64,000 bases of DNA from Spirosoma endbachense (lineage in GTDB: Bacteria > Bacteroidota > Bacteroidia > Cytophagales > Spirosomataceae), in contig NZ_CP045997.1 of NCBI RefSeq assembly GCF_010233585.1, forward strand, positions 3,869,779 through 3,933,778. The letters run 5' to 3'. Position numbers and translations under genes: made by a program. The notes below the pieces were generated by a model. That model was not told the origin of the DNA. It saw only the letters and a program-made list of their open reading frames with translations, and made no database searches. This document shows positions 36,898 to 44,701 of the stretch, piece by piece (positions within the stretch are counted from its first letter, which is position 1; every line of letters begins with the position of its first letter).

Positions 36898-38277
36898 ATG
36901 AATACAGCCCGTGAATTGCACGAGAATCAACCAGAACAAAGTCGTCGTGATGCCCTGAAAATGCTGGGTATGGGCTCCTCCGCCGGACTCCTCAGCCTGT
37001 TCGGCGGACTCCCCACTGCCCAGGCCAGAGAACAACAAACTACCCCCCGATACGCCCTAGGGGCAGCACCCGTTAAAATCAAATCCGTCAAAGCCATCGC
37101 CACCGCCCCACAAGGCTCCAACCTCATCGTCGTTAAGGTCGAAACCTCTGAACCCGGACTCTATGGACTCGGCTGCGCTACCTTCACCCAGCGGGCGGCC
37201 ACCGTCATCGTCGCCATCAACACCTACCTCAACGAATTCTGCGTCGGTAAAGACGTCGATAATATCGAGGATATGTGGCAGGCTGCCTATGTCAGCTCCT
37301 ACTGGCGCAACGGACCCGTCCTCAACAATGCCCTCTCCGGACTCGATCAGGCCCTGTGGGACATCAAAGGAAAACGAGCCGGTATGCCTGTCTACCAGCT
37401 CCTGGGTGGCAAAGTCCGATTCGCTATCCCCTGCTACACCCATGCCGGGGGCAATACTCCCGAAGCAGCCGCCGACAGCGTCAAAAAATTCATGGCCGAT
37501 GGCTTCAAGTACATCCGCATCCAGCAGGGTGGCTATGGAGCTGTAGGGGCCACGGCCGATAAGCCCGACTTCAAGGTAGCCAACTTCGGGGGCGAAACCG
37601 ACAACTACATGAATGAGCGGTTGTATCTGAAGTCGGTGCCCAAGATGTTTGAGGTGGTTCGTAAGGAGTGTGGGGATGAGATCGAGCTCTTGCATGACAT
37701 CCACGAGCGGGTGCAGCCCATCGATGCCATCAACATGATCAAGCGGGTGGAGGAGTACCGGCCTTTCTTCATCGAAGATCCCTTCTCGCCCGAGAACATG
37801 AAGTGGTTTGCCCAGTTGCGGCAGGCCACCTCGGTGCCCATTGCGATGGGTGAATTGTTCAACAACATCAACGAGTTCAAGGAGCCGATGGTGAATCAGT
37901 GGTTCGATTTCATCCGGATTCACGTCTCCCAGATTGGGGGCATCACCCCCGCCATGAAGGTAGCCCGGTTGGGGGAATGGTTCAACATCCGCACGGCCTG
38001 GCATGGACCGGGTGATGTTTCGCCGGTGGGTCATGCGGCCCATGCGCACATCGATCTGGCGGTGTGGAATTTTGGGATTCAGGAAGCGGTGCAGTTTTCG
38101 GAGAAGACGCAGTCGGTGTTCAGTGGTTGTCCGACGATGAACAAGGGGTATATGTCGGTCAACGAGGTGCCGGGTTTGGGGGTTGATATCAACGAGAAGG
38201 AGGCCGCCAAGTATCCCATCAGCACCAAGTCGAACTGGCAGGTGCGCAAGATGGATGGCACCATTATCAGACCGTAA
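36898..38277 (+). CDS. Tat-exported enolase-superfamily sugar-acid dehydratase (ManD/RspA-like)
   Basis: A 459-residue protein of the mandelate racemase / mannonate dehydratase branch. The N-terminus carries a twin-arginine signal (SRRDALKMLGMGSSAGLLS, about 15-33). The enolase N-domain runs to about 165 (LSGLDQALWDIKGKRAGMPVY). The barrel has Asp267 and His269 (LHDIHERV), Glu293 (FIEDPF), Glu319 (MGELFN) and HGPGDVSPVGHAAHAH. A ManD/RspA-type role, dehydration of an aldonic acid, is likely but not substrate-specific by sequence. The start is the ATG at 36898; the longer open frame overlaps the dehydrogenase gene. The codon usage changes abruptly at about 37617 (see findings). The gene follows the PQQ dehydrogenase gene by 55 bases. 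Confidence 0.88.
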   Translation: MNTARELHENQPEQSRRDALKMLGMGSSAGLLSLFGGLPTAQAREQQTTPRYALGAAPVKIKSVKAIATAPQGSNLIVVKVETSEPGLYGLGCATFTQRAATVIVAINTYLNEFCVGKDVDNIEDMWQAAYVSSYWRNGPVLNNALSGLDQALWDIKGKRAGMPVYQLLGGKVRFAIPCYTHAGGNTPEAAADSVKKFMADGFKYIRIQQGGYGAVGATADKPDFKVANFGGETDNYMNERLYLKSVPKMFEVVRKECGDEIELLHDIHERVQPIDAINMIKRVEEYRPFFIEDPFSPENMKWFAQLRQATSVPIAMGELFNNINEFKEPMVNQWFDFIRIHVSQIGGITPAMKVARLGEWFNIRTAWHGPGDVSPVGHAAHAHIDLAVWNFGIQEAVQFSEKTQSVFSGCPTMNKGYMSVNEVPGLGVDINEKEAAKYPISTKSNWQVRKMDGTIIRP

Positions 38278-38363
38278 GGCTGGAAATTTCTGCAAGCTGC
38301 GTAAAAAATGAAAGTAGCTACAGCATTTAATGCTGCTTTGGTTATTTGTCAGCAAATTTGTTC

Positions 38364-38430
38364 TGAACACAAAGCGAACGAAAAACACAACGATTGACAA
38401 CTTTTGCGTTTTTCGTTCGCTTTGTGTTCA
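38364..38430 (+). terminator. Long perfect hairpin between dehydratase and esterase genes
   Basis: A 23-bp perfect stem (arms 38364-38386 and 38408-38430; begins TGAACACAAAGCGAACG) with a 21-base loop. It lies 87 bases after the dehydratase stop, before the esterase start. There is no T tract right after it, so it may also be a repeat or an RNA processing site. Confidence 0.6.
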
Positions 38431-38462
38431 ACAGATTCGACACCCAAGCCTCCCGATTGACC

Positions 38463-40268
38463 ATGACCCGAAAACTGCTCTTTTTTATCCTGTTTGCCTG
38501 TGTTCAGCACCCAATTATTTTTGCGCAAAATCCTACGGAGTACGTCTGGTGGAATCCGGCTCAAAATCAATTTCCGGTTATTGAAGGTCAGGCGTGGCCG
38601 AAGGATGTCAAAAATCCGTATGACCGGCTCCCGGCACAGGCAGAAAAGAGCGTTAGGGATGTGGTCTGGAATCTGTCGCACAATGGGGCGGGGTTGCTGA
38701 TTCGTTTCAAAGCCAGTACCGATCAGCTCGTCGTGCGCTATGCGGTGAGCGGCTCCCATGCCCTACCACACATGCCGGCAACGGGGGTGAGCGGAGTGGA
38801 TTTGTACGCTCTCAACAGCGATGGTGACTGGCGGTGGTGTACCGGGAAATACGCTTTTAAGGATACGGTTGAATATCGGTTTACGAATCTGGAGCCGAAC
38901 GATCAATACCATCAGAAAGGGCGTGAATACCGGCTGTATCTGCCCCTTTACAATTCGGTAAAATGGCTGGAAATAGGCGTTCCCAAAGGTGTTTCGTTTA
39001 CGCCGTTACCAATCCGGATCGAAAAGCCAATCGTCGTTTATGGCACCTCGATTGCGCAGGGAGCCTGTGCATCGCGACCGGGTATGGCCTGGACGGCTAT
39101 TCTGGGCCGAAAGCTTGACCGGCCGGTTATCAATCTGGGGTTTTCGGGTAATGGTCGGCTGGAGAAAGAGGTTGTCCAGTTACTACCAGACATCGATGCC
39201 AAACTCTACGTGCTGGACTGTCTGCCGAATCTGGTTGCCTCAGTAGGTATTGCTCCTGAAGAGATCAAAAACAGGATCATCGAGTCGGTAAAAACGCTTC
39301 GGCAAAAACGCCCGGCAATCCCTGTTCTGCTGGTGGAACACGCAGGCTATACCGATGGATCACTGAATGCCACCCGTCGCAAATTCTATACGGATGCCAA
39401 TGAACTGATGCGCCAGGCATTCGCTCAGTTGAAAACTGAAGGAATTAACCAGATTTACCTCCTCCCCAAAACAGCACTTAATCTGGAAATGGACGATATG
39501 GTCGATGGTACGCACCCGACCGATCTGGGTATGCAACATTATGCTGATGCCTATGAAAAAAGCATCCGTACGATTCTCAATGAGCCAATTGGCCAATACA
39601 CTACAACTAAGCCCTGTACGCAATTTCGGGATGCCGCGATTTACGATTGGGAAACCCGACACCGGGATATGGTATCGTTAGCCAAAGCAAAACCCCCGCG
39701 CATTATTTTTCTGGGGAATTCCATCACGCACTATTGGGGTGGACAGCCACAGGCACCCATCAGCCGGGGAATCGACTCATGGAATACCGTCCTGGCTCCA
39801 TTGGGGACACAAAATTTTGGCTATGGCTGGGACCGCATCGAAAATGTACTGTGGCGGGTCTATCACGATGAACTCGATGGCTATTCAGCCGCACAGGTCG
39901 TTGTTATGATCGGCACAAATAATCTGCAACTGAGCACCGATACGGAAATCATTGAAGGACTGAAATTTCTGGTTAGTGCCATCAAAACCCGTCAGCCGGG
40001 GGCAGATGTACTCTTGCTTGGTATCCTGCCACGTCGTCAGGGAGAAGCCCGAATCCTTGAACTCAACAAAGGAATTGCACAGGCTTCGGGACAATTAAAC
40101 GTAACCTTCGCTGATCCAGGAACTGTTTTTCTGAAGGAAGATGGCAAAATTGATGAATCGTTTTTCACCGACGGTCTTCATCCGAACGCAGAAGGCTATC
40201 AAAAACTGGCAGGCAAACTCACTCCTTTTCTGAAGCCGGTCGAGCAGAGCAACAAACAAAAACGGTAG
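38463..40268 (+). CDS. Secreted tandem SGNH/GDSL esterase
   Basis: About 601 residues with a signal peptide (MTRKLLFFILFACVQ...IFAQ). A short beta-sandwich N-domain leads into the first SGNH domain, with VYGTSIAQGACASR (block I, about 195), NLGFSGNG (block II), and DGTHPTDLGMQHY (block V, about 347). The second domain begins RIIFLGNSITHYWGG (block I, about 413), with MIGTNNLQ (block III) and DGLHPNAEGYQKLA (block V, about 569). Both catalytic Ser/Asp/His sets appear present. Such enzymes remove acetyl or other acyl groups from polysaccharides; the PUL setting supports this. Start ATG at 38463. Confidence 0.87.
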   Translation: MTRKLLFFILFACVQHPIIFAQNPTEYVWWNPAQNQFPVIEGQAWPKDVKNPYDRLPAQAEKSVRDVVWNLSHNGAGLLIRFKASTDQLVVRYAVSGSHALPHMPATGVSGVDLYALNSDGDWRWCTGKYAFKDTVEYRFTNLEPNDQYHQKGREYRLYLPLYNSVKWLEIGVPKGVSFTPLPIRIEKPIVVYGTSIAQGACASRPGMAWTAILGRKLDRPVINLGFSGNGRLEKEVVQLLPDIDAKLYVLDCLPNLVASVGIAPEEIKNRIIESVKTLRQKRPAIPVLLVEHAGYTDGSLNATRRKFYTDANELMRQAFAQLKTEGINQIYLLPKTALNLEMDDMVDGTHPTDLGMQHYADAYEKSIRTILNEPIGQYTTTKPCTQFRDAAIYDWETRHRDMVSLAKAKPPRIIFLGNSITHYWGGQPQAPISRGIDSWNTVLAPLGTQNFGYGWDRIENVLWRVYHDELDGYSAAQVVVMIGTNNLQLSTDTEIIEGLKFLVSAIKTRQPGADVLLLGILPRRQGEARILELNKGIAQASGQLNVTFADPGTVFLKEDGKIDESFFTDGLHPNAEGYQKLAGKLTPFLKPVEQSNKQKR

Positions 40269-40298
40269 TGCTGCCTTAGCGCTACAACCGCATTGTTC

Positions 40299-42254
40299 AT
40301 GAAGAAGACAGCATCCAATCCGCAAACCTTAGCCGATCGCAAACGAATGAGCAGCAGGCAATTGTGGTTGTTTAAGGGCATTGCTTTGCTGCTACCTTTT
40401 TTGCTTCTGGCCCTACTGGAAGGTGTTCTACGACTGTTCAGCTATGGCCATGAACTGCGCCTTTTTGTCGATGATCCGCAGCAATCGGGCTTTCTGGTCA
40501 TGAACCAGCATGCTTCAGAAAAGTATTTTACGGAAACAGACAATGCTACCATCGGTAATTTTGAGCCCTTTCACAAACACAAACCCGACGGAACACTGCG
40601 GATTTTTGTCCTGGGGGAATCAACAACGATCGGCTACCCGTACATGCATAATGGGTCATTTCACCGCTGGCTGCAATACCGGCTCACGCATACCTTTCCC
40701 GATAAAGAGTTCGAGATCATTAATCTGGCCTTGACAGCGGTAAACTCTTATACGGTGTACGGTTTCGCACAGGAGCTGGCCGCCTACCAACCCGATGCCG
40801 TGTTGATTTACACTGGTCATAATGAATACTATGGTGCTTTAGGCGTTGGCTCAACGAGTTCAATTGCCCGGAATCCATCGCTCGTTCGATTTGTACTTAA
40901 ACTTCGTGAGTTTCGGCTCATGCAATTGATTGGTCATACCTTAGCCGGAATTCAGAAAGCACTATCCGGTCAGCAACCAGATTTGCGCGAAAATCTGATG
41001 AAACGGATGGCCGCCGACCAACAGATTCCTTATCAATCGGAGGTCTATCAGCAAGGAATCGAGCAGTATAAAACTAACCTGAACGATCTGTGTCAACTGT
41101 TATCGAATCAGAAGATTCCCGTTTTTATCAGCAATCTGGTCAGCAACGAAAAAGACCTGAAGCCGTTAATCAGTGCATCGGGAAATCTGGCCAACTCGGC
41201 TCAACAGCAATATCAGCTTGCTGGCCAGGCCTATAAAACAGGGGATTTTACTACGGCAAAAAAGGCGTATGTGCAGGCTAAAGAGCTGGATTTATTGCGT
41301 TTTCGAGCTCCTGAAGCCATGAATCAGGTCATTCGGGAACTGGCCACCCGCTACCCCGATGTGACAATCGTTGATACCAAAGCCTACTTTGAAAAACAGT
41401 CTGCCCGCGGCATTCTGGGTAAAGAAACATTACTGGAGCATGTACATCCCAACTTATTCGGTTATGCGTTGCTTTCCGATGCGTTTTATGAGGCCCTGAA
41501 AAAGCGTAAACTGATTCCTACTGAAGGCAGTCAGGAAATGTCATTCGCGCAGTTAAAGCAGCAAATGCCGATTACGGCTGTCGACTCGCTTCAGGGAGCT
41601 TACGAAATGATGATTCTTAAAGAGGGCTGGCCATTTAATGAACCAATGCCACCGGAGGAAAATCGCCCAAAAACGGTTGAGGAACAGTTGGCAGGGGCTT
41701 TAGTCGTTAAGCAATTGTCCTGGCGCGATGCCATGAATCAATTGGCTGCTTATTACGTGAAAGTGAAAAATCCGCTTAAAACCCTGCAGGTAACCGAAGC
41801 GTTATCGCTGGAATATCCAAACGACCCAAATCTGTACGCTCAGGCTGGCAAACTTTGCGCTGCCCTGAATCAGAACGAGCAGGCGGTTCTATACTTAAAA
41901 AAAGCATTTCAATTAGAAAATACCTTCGACAAAGCCCAGCAGTTGTTTATCACGTTCCTGAAGCTGGATCGGCCAGAAGAAGCCTTGCCTTACCTGAGGT
42001 ATGCCTCAGCCAACAATACGTCTACGTTCAACTTAAACGAACTACAGACGTTTGTTGAGCAGTTGATAGAGCTCAAAAAGCAGTACGCCAAAGACACCAA
42101 CAATGTGATTCTGAGCAATCAACTGGCCGCTGGTTATCTTAAATTTGCGAATGCCAGCGCGGCTGCCAAGTATGTAAAAAAAACCTTGCAACAAGACAGT
42201 CACAATGCCGATGCGTTACAGTTAAATAAACAGATTCAGGCGCTCAGAAAATAA
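40299..42254 (+). CDS. Membrane-anchored SGNH hydrolase with TPR tail
   Basis: About 651 residues. One N-terminal membrane helix (about 25-45, WLFKGIALLLPFLLLALLEGVL). The SGNH-like domain has IFVLGESTTIGYPY (about 102), NLALTAVNSYTV and IYTGHNEYYGALG, with EHVHPNLFGYALLSDA as the block V equivalent (about 386). A C-terminal TPR tail (about 475-650) includes DPNLYAQAGKLCAALNQNEQ and NQLAAGYLKFANASAAAKYV. Related genes are often found with carbamoyltransferase and SxtJ-like genes. It is followed 59 bases later by the DUF5989 gene. The ATG at 40299 is preferred over an upstream TTG. Confidence 0.83.
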   Translation: MKKTASNPQTLADRKRMSSRQLWLFKGIALLLPFLLLALLEGVLRLFSYGHELRLFVDDPQQSGFLVMNQHASEKYFTETDNATIGNFEPFHKHKPDGTLRIFVLGESTTIGYPYMHNGSFHRWLQYRLTHTFPDKEFEIINLALTAVNSYTVYGFAQELAAYQPDAVLIYTGHNEYYGALGVGSTSSIARNPSLVRFVLKLREFRLMQLIGHTLAGIQKALSGQQPDLRENLMKRMAADQQIPYQSEVYQQGIEQYKTNLNDLCQLLSNQKIPVFISNLVSNEKDLKPLISASGNLANSAQQQYQLAGQAYKTGDFTTAKKAYVQAKELDLLRFRAPEAMNQVIRELATRYPDVTIVDTKAYFEKQSARGILGKETLLEHVHPNLFGYALLSDAFYEALKKRKLIPTEGSQEMSFAQLKQQMPITAVDSLQGAYEMMILKEGWPFNEPMPPEENRPKTVEEQLAGALVVKQLSWRDAMNQLAAYYVKVKNPLKTLQVTEALSLEYPNDPNLYAQAGKLCAALNQNEQAVLYLKKAFQLENTFDKAQQLFITFLKLDRPEEALPYLRYASANNTSTFNLNELQTFVEQLIELKKQYAKDTNNVILSNQLAAGYLKFANASAAAKYVKKTLQQDSHNADALQLNKQIQALRK

Positions 42255-42313
42255 GCAGACGAATTTCCTGTTTATGACAATTGAGTAAACTGTCTATTAA
42301 AAACGAACTACTC

Positions 42314-42463
42314 ATGGAGTTTTTAAAGGATTTCTGGCTTTTTGTGCGGGAACGCAAGCGGTATTGGTTAGTACCGCTATTTATTATCCTGCTCCTACTT
42401 GGCTTGTTAACCGTATTCACGACAGGTTCCGCGTTGGCCCCGTTTATTTACTCTATTTTCTAA
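42314..42463 (+). CDS. DUF5989 single-helix membrane mini-protein
   Basis: A 49-residue protein: MEFLKDFWLFVRERKRYW, a membrane helix (about 20-38, VPLFIILLLLGLLTVF) and a short tail GSALAPFIYSIF. This pattern is that of DUF5989, of unknown function, usually found between carbamoyltransferase and SxtJ-like genes. Here neither is present; it follows the SGNH-TPR gene. The frame is open to 42281, but the family start is this ATG. Confidence 0.8.
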   Translation: MEFLKDFWLFVRERKRYWLVPLFIILLLLGLLTVFTTGSALAPFIYSIF

Positions 42464-42489
42464 AAACCTGATTTAGCCCGATTCGATGA

Positions 42490-42520
42490 CTGCCGGAAAT
42501 CTGGTACTTTATTTCGGCAG
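42490..42520. terminator. Terminator hairpin between convergent genes
   Basis: CTGCCG/CGGCAG and AAAT/ATTT pair (one bulged G) around a ten-base loop, between the DUF5989 gene (plus) and the LytTR gene (minus). Confidence 0.65.
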
Positions 42521-42540
42521 GGAACAATTCGCTAATAAAG

Positions 42541-43233
42541 CTACAGGTTTTCCAAAATATCCCGGTAGCCTCTTCCAATCGGAATAGTGGCCCCATTAAC
42601 ATCAACCATCTCAGCTGTATAGGAATCAATCTTGCTAATTGAAACGATAAATGATCGATGAATCCGCTTGAAGAGATTTACGGGCAAAAGTGCTTCAATT
42701 TCGTGCGTACTCATTTTCGAAATGTACTCTTTTTTCGTCGTAACAATCCTGACATATTCTCGCTGGCTCTCGATATAAACAATCTCCGAAAATAAAATCC
42801 TGACCTTTTTCTTTTGTACGTTTAGAAAAATAAAATCTTTTATCTCCTGACTTTCGGTTGGCTTGTATCTATCTAAATTGCCCGCCTTTACTTTATTGAC
42901 AGCTATTAAAAACCGCTCAAATTCGTAGGGCTTCAGTAAATAATCCGTCACATTTAACGCAAATCCTTCTACAGCGTACTGATGATAGGCCGTTGTAATA
43001 ATTACTGCAGGGGGATTGGTCAGTGTTTTCAAAAAATCCATCCCTTTTAAAGTAGGCAGGTGAATATCAAGGAAGATCAGATCGATTGAATTTTGTCGTA
43101 AATAATCAATGGCAAGAATCGCATCTTTAAAGACCGAATTCAGCTCCAGAAATGGTATTTGCCGAATATAATCCGATAAAACTTTTACGGCTAAAGGCTC
43201 GTCCTCTATAATAATACACTTTATATTAGACAT
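42541..43233 (-). CDS. LytTR-family response regulator
   Basis: About 230 residues. The receiver domain (about 1-115) has IIIEDEP, the phospho-acceptor Asp in LIFLDIHLPTLKG, and LLKPYEFERF. The LytTR DNA-binding domain (about 130-228) has IVYIESQREYVRIVTTKKEY, MSTHEIEALLP, and FKRIHRSFIVSISKIDSYT with GATIPIGRGYRD. It overlaps the end of the LytS-type kinase gene by 8 bases from this start, so the two are translated together. ATG at 43242 is a second possible start, three codons earlier. Confidence 0.93.
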   Translation of the reverse strand: MSNIKCIIIEDEPLAVKVLSDYIRQIPFLELNSVFKDAILAIDYLRQNSIDLIFLDIHLPTLKGMDFLKTLTNPPAVIITTAYHQYAVEGFALNVTDYLLKPYEFERFLIAVNKVKAGNLDRYKPTESQEIKDFIFLNVQKKKVRILFSEIVYIESQREYVRIVTTKKEYISKMSTHEIEALLPVNLFKRIHRSFIVSISKIDSYTAEMVDVNGATIPIGRGYRDILENL

Positions 43234-44269
43234 GGCTTGCAAGATTAATGGTTAACGTAGCGGTAAATGTAGAATCGCCCTGCTGAACCGATAAGTTGAA
43301 ATCGGTATAGAGCAACTCCAGTTGCCGTCTGAGGTTAGAAAGTCCAATGTTTTCTTTTACAGGCAACTCGTCTAAAAATTCTTCTGTAGAATTCCGGACT
43401 AAAAAAGCCAGTAGCTGCTTATTTACGGAAAGATGAATATCGACAAAAGGATGATCTCTGGTTTCAGAAACGCCATGTTTGAACGCATTTTCCACTAAGG
43501 GCATTAGTAAAAGGGGCGGTAAGGCCTGGCTCATATCATCGATGTCATGCTTAAAGTCGACGGATAAAGATTCGTCATACCGCAGCTTTTCAAGGGCAAT
43601 ATAGTCAGCCATAATTTTCAGTTCCTGTTCAATACGGATATAGGCTCCACTGGTTTCGTAGAGCATAAAACGCAGTATTTGCGACAGCCGCAAAATGGAT
43701 TCGGGGGCCAGGTCGGACTTATCTCTTGCCAGTGAATAGATGTTATTTAACGTATTGAATAAAAAATGTGGATTGGTTTGGGATTTAAGGTAATTTAATT
43801 CCGCTTCCTGTTTTTCAATTCTCAGTTGCTGAGCCGCTTCTTTTAGCTTTCTATAATCATACGAATACCGAATAATCCCAAAGAAAATGATCGAAAAAGC
43901 GCTATATGGAAAGTGATTACTTATACCTTCCAATGCCGAAGGGTATACTTTCAGCGGAAAATAAATACCTGATTGAATACCAATATACCGCCAGAAATAA
44001 AAGCCGAAAGAATACAAAAAAAGATTAGCAGATAAAATAAATGGTGCCGCAATAATTCGTTTCCAGGTTAATTTTATAAACGGTAAAACATACTCATAAA
44101 ATAGAAAATTAATAACAATAAGATAGCCAACTAGCCAGCAATTATTCACTACTCGTTTTAGAAATGTCTCAGGATGGCTTACTAAATCGACAAACACCTG
44201 CAACAATAAATAAGCACCCCCAACCCGGATAAAAAACTTAAACCGCTCCCTATCGATTGCTATTTCCAT
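43226..44269 (-). CDS. LytS-type sensor histidine kinase
   Basis: A 347-residue membrane kinase. About four membrane helices lie in residues 12-135, followed by a coiled coil and the His_kinase domain with the acceptor in QTNPHFLFNTLNNIYSL (about 160-176). The ATPase part has LPPLLLMPLVENAFKHG (about 254) and NIGLSNLRRQLELLY. No separate sensor domain is seen, so the membrane region senses. It controls the LytTR regulator encoded at its 3' end. The targets are unknown. Confidence 0.93.
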   Translation of the reverse strand: MEIAIDRERFKFFIRVGGAYLLLQVFVDLVSHPETFLKRVVNNCWLVGYLIVINFLFYEYVLPFIKLTWKRIIAAPFILSANLFLYSFGFYFWRYIGIQSGIYFPLKVYPSALEGISNHFPYSAFSIIFFGIIRYSYDYRKLKEAAQQLRIEKQEAELNYLKSQTNPHFLFNTLNNIYSLARDKSDLAPESILRLSQILRFMLYETSGAYIRIEQELKIMADYIALEKLRYDESLSVDFKHDIDDMSQALPPLLLMPLVENAFKHGVSETRDHPFVDIHLSVNKQLLAFLVRNSTEEFLDELPVKENIGLSNLRRQLELLYTDFNLSVQQGDSTFTATLTINLASHV

Positions 44270-44701
44270 TCTGCTAGATAAGCTATAAAAATCAACAAAT
44301 CTTACTTTTTTGTTTTACTGTCAACAGAATGAGCTTTGTAATCTACAAAAACCCGAAAAAAGTCAATAGAATACAACATTGATCCGTGAATTAGTCTGTC
44401 AAGCAGTGGTGCCGGTAAAGATGTGGTGTCAGTTTCTTAAAACTGACACGAGGAGGGTGGCTCGCTGTACGATTCTCAAAACCTCGCCGTTCATGCCGAA
44501 TGCGGTTTCTCTACCCACAGGGTCAGGTTGAAGAACCTGACCTCACACCAACATTCACTAAGCAAACCTTTCAACCCGTTTTGTTTATTTACTTCAACAG
44601 TTGGCCTAATTGGGTCGTCTGTTTACCATAACCCGTTGTTGATTGACATCCACTTTCAGTGCTTTACTCTATTCGATAATCTTGTTAAAAATTCGCAGGA
44701 T
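44270..44701. other. Gene-free region with two hairpins
   Basis: About 430 bases before the haloperoxidase gene. Two perfect hairpins sit close together: GTGTCAGTTT/AAACTGACAC (44426-44449, four-base loop) and GGTCAGGTT/AACCTGACC (44521-44542, four-base loop). The outer flanks ATGTGGTG and CACACCAACAT are also roughly complementary. It reads like a small interspersed repeat (see findings). A longer open frame from 44528 has no family match in its first 58 codons. Confidence 0.6.
44426..44542. repeat. Paired-hairpin element
   Basis: Two short perfect stem-loops with related arm words (GTGTCAGTTT and GGTCAGGTT) flank about 71 bases. The structure is typical of REP/BIME-like intergenic repeats. 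Only this copy is seen in the window. Confidence 0.5.

Noticed and set aside
37057..38400. A 447-residue frame antisense to the dehydratase gene
   Set aside because: It mirrors the real gene; it is open only because of the high G/C third positions, and the protein is His/Leu/Gly-rich without a recognised fold.
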